The translations under genes and the position numbers were made by a program. The notes under the pieces were generated by a model. That model did not search any database. It saw only the letters and a list, made by a program, of their open reading frames with translations, and had not been told where the DNA came from. Of a stretch of 64,000 nt of DNA, positions 30,101 through 39,955 are shown one piece after another. How positions within the stretch are numbered: position 1 is the first letter of the stretch; every line of letters starts with the position of its first letter. Location of the stretch: assembly GCA_002066995.1 (NCBI GenBank), contig MWTC01000016.1, forward strand, positions 141,198-205,197, in the 5' to 3' direction. The DNA is from Sphingobacteriales bacterium UTBCD1. GTDB lineage: Bacteria > Bacteroidota > Bacteroidia > Chitinophagales > Chitinophagaceae.

Positions 30101-32553
30101 CAAGATCAACTTCATTCGGGCGTATTCGCTCTTTTGTGAATACGGGAACAGCATATTCCGGGACTAAAGCTTTGACATTGGATTCCTATGAATATAATGC
30201 TGCAGGCACTTCTGATTCATTGTATGGTACATTTAATCTCTCGACTTATAATGCGGCCAATGATGATATTCGGCTTGATTTTCACTATAAAAATCATGGT
30301 CAGTTGTCGAATCCTGCCAATAAAGTCTGGATCAGGGGCAGTGATACTCAACCCTGGATAGAAGTATATGACCTGTATGCAAATCAGAATGACCCGGATG
30401 GATCGTATAAGTTTACTCCGAGTATTGAGTTGAGTAATTCCCTGCTTTTGAATTCACAAAATTTCAGCAGCAGTTTCCAGGTTCGGTGGGGGCAGTGGGG
30501 ACAGATATTGATGTCTGATGATTTTGGCGGGGCAGGCTATACGTTTGATGATATACGTTTATACAGGGTGTTCAACGATGTACAGATGATCAGTATTGAC
30601 ACCCCGATAGTGGCGAGTTGCGGATTGAATGCCACGACACCTGTCCGGGTCTCAATCCGTAACAGTTCCAATTCAACAATAAGCTCTATACCGGTCAAGT
30701 ACAGGATAGATAATGGTGCGATTGTCAATGAAACGATCGCAACAATTGCATCGAAGACTACTGTTCAATACACATTTACAACATTGGCAAACCTTGCAAC
30801 TCCGGGAAATCATTTGATCGAAGTGTGGGCGGATTATTCCGGTGATTCATTCCGGGAAAATGATACGGTGAGGGTGAATATTGTGAACTCTGCCGTTATT
30901 TCCTCGTTTCCATACCTGGAAAATTTTGAAGGAGGGAATGGCGGTTGGTACACCGGAGGTAAAAATAGTTCATGGGAATATGGCATCCCATCATCGCCAA
31001 AAATCTCCGGCGCAGCCAGTGGCAGTATGGCATGGAAAACATCTTTGGCAGGAGGATATAATGATCTTGAATATTCTTTTTTATATTCTCCATGTTTCAA
31101 TGTCTCCGGCATGACGAATCCAACTCTCAGTGCCAGCATTGCATTGGATCTGGAAGATTGCGGCAGCACTCTCTGTGACGGCGCCTGGGTTGAATATTCT
31201 GCTGACGGGAAATCCTGGTCGAGGCTCGGTGCATACGGCCAGGGAACAAATTGGTATAATAAAAATTATTCGGGAAATAATTTATGGAGTGTGGAGAACT
31301 ATACCCGCTGGCACGTGGCTACCATTCCTCTTCCTCCCGGTTTAACCAACCTAAGATTACGATTTGTTCTAAAGTCTGATCCGGCAGTAAACAGGGAAGG
31401 AGTTGCCCTGGATGATATACATGTTTATGATAACACTTACGGGATATATGACGGTGTTACCCTGGGTTCTCCTGTGACACAAACTATTGCAGGCGGTACC
31501 GGCTGGATCAATTTTACTTCGGGAGGAAAACTGGTGGCTTCTATTCAGCCAAACAATCAGAATATGGGCAGTACTGATGTGCAGGCTTATATCAATACAG
31601 GAGCTGTCCGTTACCGGAATAATCAATACTATCATGACAGGAACATTACCATAAAACCTGCATCCAGGAATTTAGGTGATTCTGTCTTGGTGCGTTTTTA
31701 TTTCCTCGACAAAGAAACAGATACGCTGATCAAAGCAACAGGTTGCAGTAACTGCACCAAGCCTTCTTCAGCATACCAGTTAGGAGTTTCAAAATATACC
31801 GATCCTGATTTCAATTTTGAAAATGGTACCCTTGCAGATGATAACCAGGGAATGTGGTTGTTTATCAAACCATCCCAGGTCGCCAAAGTGCCTTTTGATA
31901 AAGGGTACTATGCTGAATTTAGAGTGAAAGATTTTTCGGAGTTCTGGCTGAATGACGGAGGCCCGGGGAATATTCATCCCCTGCCTGTAGATCTTATTGA
32001 TTTTACTGCCCGGAAAAAACAAAACAAAGATGTATTGTTACAATGGACGGTTGCCAATGAAATAAATGTAAACCGCTACGAGGTGCAGCTGGCAAAAGGA
32101 AATGATGAATACCGGAAAAATCATTTCATAACGACAGGGAAGGTGAATGCTGTTGCAACTTCTTCGGATCAGCGTTATTATAGTTTTACAGACGGTGAGA
32201 ATAATAAATCCGGGGTGCGTTATTACCGTCTGAAAATAATTGACAACGACGGCTCCTTCAAATATTCCCTGATCAGGCCTGTTGTGTTCAATGAAGAGAT
32301 ATCCTGGCAGATTTATCCCAATCCTTCACAGGGAATTTTCAATCTTGTTTACCAGGCTGCAAACGGTCAGAATATTTCAATAAAGATTTATGATGCTGCA
32401 GGGAAAGTTGTCTGGAACTCTTCTGCTGTGGCAAGTGGTTTTGTTGATAAACTGGAAATAGATCTGCACGGAGAGAATTATGCTTCCGGCCTTTATTTAC
32501 TCCAGGCGGATGATGGAGTGAAGAAACAGGCGCTGCGCTTATTAAAGCAATAG
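27178..32553 (+). CDS. Giant secreted S8 (subtilisin-like) protease with FN3, MAM-like and T9SS domains
   Basis: 1791 residues. A signal peptide (LTVALLFFCMDASAQ) precedes an inhibitor-like N-terminal region to about 210. The S8 domain has a probable triad of D247 (IGIGDDSDP), H275 (HGIHVMGT) and S444 (SGTSMASPAV), with Asn365. Downstream come a P/jelly-roll-like region, an FN3 repeat (about 735-820, ISLTWNPVSGATDYEV) and CARDB-like stretches. A MAM-like block follows (about 1245-1420, FEGGNGGWYT to VALDDIHVYD). The last roughly 80 residues are a T9SS type A sorting domain (IYPNPSQGIFNLVY to RLLKQ). It is probably surface-exposed. It follows mfd by 77 bp on the same strand but is unlikely to be functionally linked. 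Confidence 0.92.
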   Translation: MRLNPIPLTVALLFFCMDASAQQKEPYTLMLNSGFFVPQKNITAEKIDSVNRLAARTDQKSFSIIQFEKIPTEAQREILKQSGIELLDYIPANAYTVTVEGKLDMAALLQVNARAIVDLSPRQKMQPALANGILPSWAVKIPGTVDVWISYPKSFSLETVSTELQHRNFDITSSSFKNYRVLSLRISQKRLAELAALPFIEFVQPAPHEDQLLNHQSVPNSRANVLNSSLPGGRKLHGEGVVIGIGDDSDPLRHLDFTGRVINRAAIAGGGHGIHVMGTAAGAGIIKERFRGYAPKATIVSQSFSNILSFAPAYVQDYGMIATNNSYGNVVDDCNSFGTYDLYSHILDQMAFDLPNLQNVFAAGNSGTMSCSPYPSGFKTVLGSYQSAKNVISVGNTDAEAVINNTSSKGPVADGRIKPEIAVQGTRIFSTYPVNTYVSSSGTSMASPAVTGGLALLVQRFRQLNSGADPKNGLLKALICNGGTDIGNAGPDYTNGFGWMNLLRSVQMMENNSYFDATVANSATNTHSITVPANTALLRVMLYWNDPPATLLSPHTLVNDLDLKVTDFTSNTTLPLILDTIPGHVINAATTGEDHINNIEQVVINNPAAGTYTLSVSGTAITQNSPQEYFLVYDAIPSSITLTHPVGGEKLVQGDSIYISWDSWGDPGSNFTIRFSSDNGVTWKDTTAPAGARQLKWFAPSVTTDQARIRIIKNATAASSTSEAFTILGAPVLSLAAVQCEGYISLTWNPVSGATDYEVMMLQGSDMVSVATTTGTSYVVSGLSKDSVYWVSVRARLNGNSGRRSDAISRQPNNGTCSGNISDNDLKVDTIIAPSTGRRFTSTGLSSATTITARIKNLDDAAINKYAVKYSVNDGAWVIDSVLAPIAGGTTDTHSFSATYDFSAIGTYTLRVVVVNAAAADPVGANDTMTVVIRQLDNPAIDLTAAFLDNLETAPEQSFTTKQTGLTGLDRYDFSRSTSFGRIRSFVNTGTAYSGTKALTLDSYEYNAAGTSDSLYGTFNLSTYNAANDDIRLDFHYKNHGQLSNPANKVWIRGSDTQPWIEVYDLYANQNDPDGSYKFTPSIELSNSLLLNSQNFSSSFQVRWGQWGQILMSDDFGGAGYTFDDIRLYRVFNDVQMISIDTPIVASCGLNATTPVRVSIRNSSNSTISSIPVKYRIDNGAIVNETIATIASKTTVQYTFTTLANLATPGNHLIEVWADYSGDSFRENDTVRVNIVNSAVISSFPYLENFEGGNGGWYTGGKNSSWEYGIPSSPKISGAASGSMAWKTSLAGGYNDLEYSFLYSPCFNVSGMTNPTLSASIALDLEDCGSTLCDGAWVEYSADGKSWSRLGAYGQGTNWYNKNYSGNNLWSVENYTRWHVATIPLPPGLTNLRLRFVLKSDPAVNREGVALDDIHVYDNTYGIYDGVTLGSPVTQTIAGGTGWINFTSGGKLVASIQPNNQNMGSTDVQAYINTGAVRYRNNQYYHDRNITIKPASRNLGDSVLVRFYFLDKETDTLIKATGCSNCTKPSSAYQLGVSKYTDPDFNFENGTLADDNQGMWLFIKPSQVAKVPFDKGYYAEFRVKDFSEFWLNDGGPGNIHPLPVDLIDFTARKKQNKDVLLQWTVANEINVNRYEVQLAKGNDEYRKNHFITTGKVNAVATSSDQRYYSFTDGENNKSGVRYYRLKIIDNDGSFKYSLIRPVVFNEEISWQIYPNPSQGIFNLVYQAANGQNISIKIYDAAGKVVWNSSAVASGFVDKLEIDLHGENYASGLYLLQADDGVKKQALRLLKQ

Positions 32554-32565
32554 GCCACTGATAGT

Positions 32566-32608
32566 ATCAGGAATCCTGTTCTGTAAAATAGGGAACAGGA
32601 GTCCTGAT
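32566..32608. terminator. Hairpin between convergent genes, probable bidirectional terminator
   Basis: 16-bp stem with one mismatch: ATCAGGAATCCTGTTC at 32566-32581 and GAACAGGAGTCCTGAT at 32593-32608. It lies 13 bp after the giant protease stop and 17 bp from the stop of the opposing small gene. There is no T-run on either side, so termination is inferred from position and stem strength. Confidence 0.55.
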
Positions 32609-32624
32609 GCAGAATGATAGAGTT

Positions 32625-32828
32625 TTACCACCCCTGTTTGGCAATGCCTGCTTTGATCGCAGCATTCGCCTTTTCTGCGTTTACCAGAGTGGTCAGTTTA
32701 TTTCCTTTTCCGTCATGACCCTGTACCATGAAAGCTCCTTTAGCAGTTTTTGTAATGACTGCATCAAGGATCGGAACATTCTTTTCTTTGGTTCTTACAT
32801 TGTAAGCCGTAAGTGTTACTTCGGACAT
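32625..32828 (-). CDS. Small conserved protein, function unknown
   Basis: 67 residues from the ATG at 32828 (MSEVTLTAYNVRTKEKNVP). The reading frame is open further upstream, but the added residues look unrelated. It is soluble and basic, with a beta-rich look: ILDAVITKTAKGAFMVQGHDG, read in two parts, then KLTTLVNAEKANAAIKAG. It stands alone between the convergent protease gene and gyrB. I recall similar small proteins in other Bacteroidota but cannot name the family. Confidence 0.75.
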   Translation of the reverse strand: MSEVTLTAYNVRTKEKNVPILDAVITKTAKGAFMVQGHDGKGNKLTTLVNAEKANAAIKAGIAKQGW

Positions 32829-32958
32829 AGTATAAAGTTTTAGATATGAGAGCGTGAAATTACTGATTTGAAAAGTTAGAGAAATCAAAACTTTCTAACA
32901 GCAGGGAGGAAATAACCTTCTTAAATATTTAGGATATTAATTCTTAGGAGGTTAGACA

Positions 32959-34995
<2,037 letters not shown>

Positions 34996-35148
34996 TTAAA
35001 GGCTCTTTGCCGGAATTTGACAATGCTTTTTTCTTCACTTTTTAGTTAAAAAAAGAGGAAAAGATCACCAAGATACGTCATGCAGTTTCCAGGCTTTTTT
35101 ACACAGCAAATTCAGGGAAAACAAAAGGCCTTCTTTGTTAGAAAACAA

Positions 35149-36555
35149 TCATGATCTTTTTACGATTTGGGCAACAAGATCTGCTTCTGTACATATTTTG
35201 TTCCCAACATATACCGTTCCTTTCATTTCGCAAATGCCCCGGCGGATGGGGGCCATTAATTCCATTCTCAATAGAAGGGTATCACCGGGCCTTACCATTT
35301 GTTTGAACTTGCAATTGTCTATTTTCAGAAAATAAGTGTCGTAGTTGCCTTCGCCGCTGAGGTTGATGGCAAGAATGCCTCCGGTTTGTGCCAGGGCTTC
35401 TACCTGTAATACGCCGGGCATCACAGGATTACCCGGAAAATGCCCCTGGAAAAACCATTCATTGAACGTGACATTCTTTACCCCCACGATATAAGTGTCA
35501 CTGAGATCAATGATCTTATCGACCAATAAAAAAGGATACCGGTGCGGCAGTTTTTTTTCGATATACTGCTGATCATATATAGGGGACTGTACAGGATCAT
35601 ACACGGGAACATCCTTATTGTATTTGTTCCTTTTGATGTATTGTTTGATCTTTTTTGCAAACTCCACATTGCTGCTATGCCCGGGGCGGTTTGCAATGAT
35701 CTTTGCTTTAAAAGGATAACCTACCAGTGCAAGATCTCCTACTACATCCAATAATTTGTGCCGGGCAGGCTCATTGGGAAAACGCAATTCAAGATTGTTC
35801 AGGTATCCTTCACTTTTCACTTCGATCTTGTCTTTACCGAATATCTTTTTCAGTTTATCCATGTCAGATCCTTCCATTGGCTTGTCCACTACCACTATCG
35901 CATTGTTTATATCACCGCCTTTGATGAGGTTATTTTCCAGGAGCATTTCCAATTCATGCAGGAAACAAAACGTACGGCAAGGCGCTATTTCGTCTTTAAA
36001 ATCAGCAATCGTTTTTAAACCCGCATGCTGGGTGCCCAACACCGGGGAATTGAAATCTATCAGCGTGGTAACCTGGTAATCAGATGCAGGTATGGCAGTC
36101 ATTTCCACTTTTTTCTTATCATCAAAAAACTGGATATTTTCATTTATCGTATACCAGGTTTTACTGGCTTCCTGTTCCACTACGCCTGCATTTTCTATCA
36201 GATCAACAAAAGGTTCCGAACTGCCATCCATGATCGGTACTTCGGGGCCGTTCAATTCAATCAGGCAATTGTCAATACCCATTCCTACCAATGCGGCCAG
36301 TATGTGTTCTACTGTACTTACTTTGGTTCCGTTTGTTCCAATGGTTGTGCCGCGGCTGGTGTCGGTTACAAGATCGCAGTCCGCTTTGATTGTTGGCTGG
36401 CCGGGCAGATCCATGCGCCGGAACTGGTATCCATACCCGGGGTTAGCGGGTTTTAAGATCATATCTACCAGTACGCCGGTATGCAATCCGGTTCCTGATA
36501 TTTTAGCTTCAGACCTGAGTGTATGTTGTTTATCCGGGTTAAAATTTGGAGTCAT
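35149..36555 (-). CDS. lpxC/fabZ: Bifunctional LpxC deacetylase / FabZ dehydratase
   Basis: Fusion of UDP-3-O-acyl-GlcNAc deacetylase (first committed step of lipid A synthesis) with beta-hydroxyacyl-ACP dehydratase, 468 residues. The LpxC half (about 1-300) has ISGTGLHTGV, STVEHILAAL with a zinc-ligand His, and HKLLDVVGDLAL with further zinc ligands. The FabZ half (about 315-468) has LPHRYPFLLVDKI and the catalytic GHFPGNPVMPGVLQVEALAQ. The fusion is a known Bacteroidota trait. I place the start at ATG 36555. A TTG at 36582 overlaps the promoter box, so it is unlikely. Confidence 0.95.
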   Translation of the reverse strand: MTPNFNPDKQHTLRSEAKISGTGLHTGVLVDMILKPANPGYGYQFRRMDLPGQPTIKADCDLVTDTSRGTTIGTNGTKVSTVEHILAALVGMGIDNCLIELNGPEVPIMDGSSEPFVDLIENAGVVEQEASKTWYTINENIQFFDDKKKVEMTAIPASDYQVTTLIDFNSPVLGTQHAGLKTIADFKDEIAPCRTFCFLHELEMLLENNLIKGGDINNAIVVVDKPMEGSDMDKLKKIFGKDKIEVKSEGYLNNLELRFPNEPARHKLLDVVGDLALVGYPFKAKIIANRPGHSSNVEFAKKIKQYIKRNKYNKDVPVYDPVQSPIYDQQYIEKKLPHRYPFLLVDKIIDLSDTYIVGVKNVTFNEWFFQGHFPGNPVMPGVLQVEALAQTGGILAINLSGEGNYDTYFLKIDNCKFKQMVRPGDTLLLRMELMAPIRRGICEMKGTVYVGNKICTEADLVAQIVKRS

Positions 36556-36579
36556 TCCGGTGAAATGTTTTTTGACGGA

Positions 36580-36587
36580 CAAAGATA
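36580..36587 (-). promoter_or_regulatory. -7 promoter box of lpxC/fabZ
   Basis: TATCTTTG on the minus strand, exact consensus, in the 47-bp gap after the glycosyltransferase gene and 24 nt before the ATG at 36555. It supports the shorter LpxC start and some independence from lpxD. Confidence 0.45.
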
Positions 36588-36602
36588 GCCAATCAGATAA
36601 AA

Positions 36603-37475
36603 TCAGATGATGCGGTAATTTTTGTAATCAAAAAGACGCTTCCCTGTCTTTTTCTCAATAAAATAAAGGATAGAATCTTTAAAAGATAATTTTTTTCTTG
36701 ACAGGTCAAATGGAATGTCCCAGTTTTTTTCCCCTATTCTTTTTTGCATCACCTGAGGGTGTGTTTCTTCAAATTTTTTCAGAACATCTGCATCCTGTAA
36801 GTAGTCGAACAATTCCGGTTGTTCTTTTTGAAACTGCGCCTGCTGGTCATTACTCCAAAAGATGTGGGAGTCTTCAATTTTATGTTTTTGTTTTTGCGGA
36901 TCCTTTACCCAGCCATAGTGATAAATATATGCGTCAATCAGTTTTACGTTCAATTTCTGATTGTTTTTACGGAAACCCTGGGCGTCTCTGTATGCACGGA
37001 TGTTTTTGTCATTGCGGATGATTCTTATTTCCCGGTTGTACCATCTTCTTGTATCACCGATGTAATCGTACGTGCCGTAAAAATGCAGGTACCTGAATAA
37101 TAAACCTTCCACTTTCGGTGTGTCAAGATATTTTTTTGCCTCCTTCAGAATGGTTTCGTGATATTTTTCGTGCACCACTTCATCTGCCTGCAGGTAAAAA
37201 GCCCAATCACTGTCAGGTGAAACATGAGAGAATGCTTTGTCGGTTTCAACTGCTAATATCCTGCCTCCTGCCCGGATGGTATCATCCCATACGGAATGAG
37301 TGATCTTTATTTTTGGAGAGGCAATGGATTCGATCAGTTGTAATGTATTGTCTTCGCTGTTGCCTATGCTGACAATGAACTCATCCACAACGGGCAATAT
37401 GGAAGTAATGGATTCTACTACAGGATAATCGTATTTAATTGCATTTCTGACAAACGTGAATCCACTGATTTTCAT
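36603..37475 (-). CDS. Glycosyltransferase family 2-like protein
   Basis: 290 residues, no signal peptide. The N-terminus (FTFVRNAIKYDYPVVESI) and the acidic motif region (VSIGNSEDNTLQLI, then WAFYLQADEVVH as a DxD-like site) fit GT-A fold transferases of family 2. RWYNREIRIIRND and a C-terminal helical tail follow. The acceptor is unknown. It lies 22 bp downstream of lpxD and upstream of lpxC/fabZ, so it may decorate lipid A or core sugar. A link to the envelope is inference from neighbours only. Confidence 0.8.
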   Translation of the reverse strand: MKISGFTFVRNAIKYDYPVVESITSILPVVDEFIVSIGNSEDNTLQLIESIASPKIKITHSVWDDTIRAGGRILAVETDKAFSHVSPDSDWAFYLQADEVVHEKYHETILKEAKKYLDTPKVEGLLFRYLHFYGTYDYIGDTRRWYNREIRIIRNDKNIRAYRDAQGFRKNNQKLNVKLIDAYIYHYGWVKDPQKQKHKIEDSHIFWSNDQQAQFQKEQPELFDYLQDADVLKKFEETHPQVMQKRIGEKNWDIPFDLSRKKLSFKDSILYFIEKKTGKRLFDYKNYRII

Positions 37476-37497
37476 GAAAAGCCGTTTATAAAAATGA

Positions 37498-38544
37498 TTA
37501 GGATATCTTTTCTTTCAGCAACTGCTTTATCAAAGTTTCCAGTTCTTCAATTCTCTTTTCCATTTCAGGAAGATTACGGCTGATGGCCTGGCTTCTTAAG
37601 GCAGAAGTGTAATCATAGGCTGGTGAGCCTGTTACTGCTTTCCCGGCTTCGAGAGATTTACTTACCCCGCTTTGTGCATTTATTTTAGCTCCGTCACCAA
37701 TATGCAGGTGTCCGACAATTCCCGCCTGCCCGCCAATCATCACTCCCTTACCTATCTTGGTGCTGCCGCTTATTCCTGTCTGGGCTGCAATTACGGTACT
37801 GCTTCCCACTTCTACATTGTGTGCTATCTGGATCAGGTTGTCCAGTTTTGCACCGGACCTGATAATGGTTGATCCGATGGTAGCCCGGTCTATCGTAGTG
37901 TTGGCGCCTATCTCAACATTGTCTTCGATCACCACATTGCCTATCTGGGGAACTTTTTTGAAACTGCCGTCTGTTTGTGGTGCAAATCCAAAACCATCGC
38001 CACCGATCACAGTGCCGGCATGGATGGTGACATGATCGCCAACTTTGCAATCACGATAAATTTTTACCCCGGGGTGAATGATGCTGTTGTTGCCGATCAC
38101 TACGTTATCGCCAAGATAAACGTTGGGAAAAATTTTTGAGTTGTCGCCTACTTTTGTATGTTCTCCGAGGTAAGCAAATGCACCGATAAAAATATTTTGC
38201 CCGGTTGACGCAGTTTTGGAAATATAAACAGGTTGCTGGATACCTGTTAATTGCTGCGTCATCATTTCCTGGTATTTGGTAAGCAATGTGGCAAAGGCGG
38301 TGTAGGCGTCGGGGACACGTATCAGCGTTGCCGCTACGGGTTGTTTCAGTTCCAGGCTTTGATTGATAATGATGACAGAAGCTTTGGTGTGGTAAATATG
38401 TTCTTCATATTTCGGATTGGCCAGGAAAGCAAGCTGCCCGGCCTTTGCTTCTTCAATTTTCCCGAAGGAATGTACAGAGGCGGATGGATCGCCTTCTATT
38501 TTGCCATTGATCAGCAGTGTTATTTGTGAGGCGGTAAAAGTCAT
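37498..38544 (-). CDS. lpxD: UDP-3-O-(3-hydroxyacyl)glucosamine N-acyltransferase
   Basis: Adds the second 3-hydroxyacyl chain in lipid A synthesis, cytoplasmic trimer, 348 residues. The N-terminal uridine-binding domain (about 1-100, [20 protein letters not shown]) precedes a long left-handed beta-helix of hexapeptide repeats ([35 protein letters not shown]). The catalytic His lies in [10 protein letters not shown]. The C-terminal helix ([19 protein letters not shown]) fits the family. It heads the lpxD-GT-lpxC/fabZ string. Confidence 0.95.
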   Translation of the reverse strand: MTFTASQITLLINGKIEGDPSASVHSFGKIEEAKAGQLAFLANPKYEEHIYHTKASVIIINQSLELKQPVAATLIRVPDAYTAFATLLTKYQEMMTQQLTGIQQPVYISKTASTGQNIFIGAFAYLGEHTKVGDNSKIFPNVYLGDNVVIGNNSIIHPGVKIYRDCKVGDHVTIHAGTVIGGDGFGFAPQTDGSFKKVPQIGNVVIEDNVEIGANTTIDRATIGSTIIRSGAKLDNLIQIAHNVEVGSSTVIAAQTGISGSTKIGKGVMIGGQAGIVGHLHIGDGAKINAQSGVSKSLEAGKAVTGSPAYDYTSALRSQAISRNLPEMEKRIEELETLIKQLLKEKIS

Positions 38545-38628
38545 AGATTTTTTTGATATCAGGTGTCAGATGCCGGATGTATGATTATTGATGCCCGGTT
38601 CCTGGCTTCAGGCTTCCGGCTTCAGACC
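38545..38628. repeat. Intergenic stretch of short degenerate repeats
   Basis: The 84-bp spacer between the HD-domain gene and lpxD is made of recurring short words: GTCAGATGCCGGATG, then GGCTTCAGGCTTCCGGCTTC and CAGACCTCAG. No gene or clear promoter is visible. Confidence 0.4.
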
Positions 38629-39846
38629 TCAGTTTCTCAGGTAACAAATGTAGTGTTTTTTAATAGTGCTGCTAAGATTACGCTGAATGAGCGCATTGTC
38701 CACTTCTGAAATATCTTTTATCGTTCCGTCTTTAAACAGGACATTGATACGTTCATCCCCGGGATCATAAGTGGTATTGCTGGCTACTCCGGTGAAAACA
38801 AAGTAATCCGTATCTTCTAAAGATAGGTTCAGTGAGGATGCGGCTTCCTTTTTCTTTTCAGCCACCCATACCGGGTCAAACGCTTCTGCCTGCAATTTTA
38901 CTTTCAGCAAATTCCTGTTCACTAAGGAACGGCATAATACAGATAAAATTTTATCCGGATGACGGCTCCAGTTTTTTATGGTAGCCATCACATCGTGATC
39001 ATCCAGTTGACAAAAAGTATCGAGATGTTCTTCAATCGGGGTACTGTCATTCTGATTCTGTAAAAAGAAATTCAAGGCATCCGAAACTGCTTTAGCCGGC
39101 ATTTTTTTTGAGATGAGTTCTTTTGCCCTGCGGATTATTTTTACCAGCATCATTTCTGCACTCAGAACCGTTTTGTGCAAATATACCTGCCAGTACATCA
39201 GGCGGCGGGACACTAAGAATTTTTCAATCGAATAAATACCTTTTTCTTCCACCATCAGGTTGCCTTCATGCACTGTCAGCATTTTTAAGATCCGGTCATA
39301 GCCAATCACTCCTTCAGCTACGCCGGTAAAAAAACTATCACGTGTGAGATAGTCCATACGGTCCACATCCAACTGGCCGGATATAAGCTGGTGTAAAAAA
39401 TGCTTGGGATAATTATTGGTGAAGACGTCTATGGCCATTTGTAATTGTCCTTTGAATTCTTCATTCAGTACTTTCATGATAAGGATAGAAACTGCTTCGT
39501 GGGAAATACCGCGGATGAGCTCATTTTCCAGCGCATGGGAAAAGGGTCCGTGCCCGATATCATGCAGCAATATGGCGATCTTTGCACTCAGTTCTTCTTC
39601 ATCAGTGATCTCAGTGCCTTTGCTTTTTAGTTCATTCAGTGCACTGCACATCAGGTGGTAAGCGCCAAGTGAATGATGCAGCCTGGAATGAACAGCGCCG
39701 GGATAAACCAAATGAGCAAATGCCATCTGGTGGATATTGCGCAGCCGCTGGTACACGGGATGTGAAATGATCTGCAGGATCAGCGGATGATCCAGGGTGA
39801 TAAATCCATATACGGGATCGTTGATGATCTTTCGGGTTGACGGCAT
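38629..39846 (-). CDS. HD-domain phosphohydrolase
   Basis: 405 residues, cytoplasmic, related to the dNTPase-like HD superfamily. The metal-binding signature is present: H of VHSRLHHSLGAYHL, the HD pair in ILLHDIGHGPFSH, and the later Asp in LDVDRMDYLTRDS. Substrate unknown; relatives hydrolyse dNTPs or other phosphoesters. In many Bacteroidota an HD gene of this type precedes lpxD, as here (84 bp). It is divergent from porX. Confidence 0.88.
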   Translation of the reverse strand: MPSTRKIINDPVYGFITLDHPLILQIISHPVYQRLRNIHQMAFAHLVYPGAVHSRLHHSLGAYHLMCSALNELKSKGTEITDEEELSAKIAILLHDIGHGPFSHALENELIRGISHEAVSILIMKVLNEEFKGQLQMAIDVFTNNYPKHFLHQLISGQLDVDRMDYLTRDSFFTGVAEGVIGYDRILKMLTVHEGNLMVEEKGIYSIEKFLVSRRLMYWQVYLHKTVLSAEMMLVKIIRRAKELISKKMPAKAVSDALNFFLQNQNDSTPIEEHLDTFCQLDDHDVMATIKNWSRHPDKILSVLCRSLVNRNLLKVKLQAEAFDPVWVAEKKKEAASSLNLSLEDTDYFVFTGVASNTTYDPGDERINVLFKDGTIKDISEVDNALIQRNLSSTIKKHYICYLRN

Positions 39847-39886
39847 GCTGTTGGTTTTTTGTTAAACAACTGTAACAGGTAACCGG

Positions 39887-39894
39887 CAAAGCTA
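39887..39894 (-). promoter_or_regulatory. -7 promoter box of the HD-domain gene
   Basis: TAGCTTTG on the minus strand, exact consensus, 40 nt before the ATG at 39846, in the 109-bp divergent region shared with porX. Confidence 0.4.
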
Positions 39895-39915
39895 CTATAG
39901 CTGCGCTTAAAAAGC

Positions 39916-39923
39916 TAAATTTG
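39916..39923 (+). promoter_or_regulatory. -7 promoter box of porX
   Basis: TAAATTTG, exact consensus, 32 nt before the porX ATG and 21 bp from the opposite-facing box of the HD-domain gene. Confidence 0.45.
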
Positions 39924-39955
39924 AACGCTGTTGAAAATTTTAAATCAAAATCCGA

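Noticed and set aside
36092..36610. 172-residue plus-strand ORF antisense to lpxC/fabZ
   Set aside because: The minus strand carries the complete, motif-rich LpxC half; the plus ORF has no recognisable domain.
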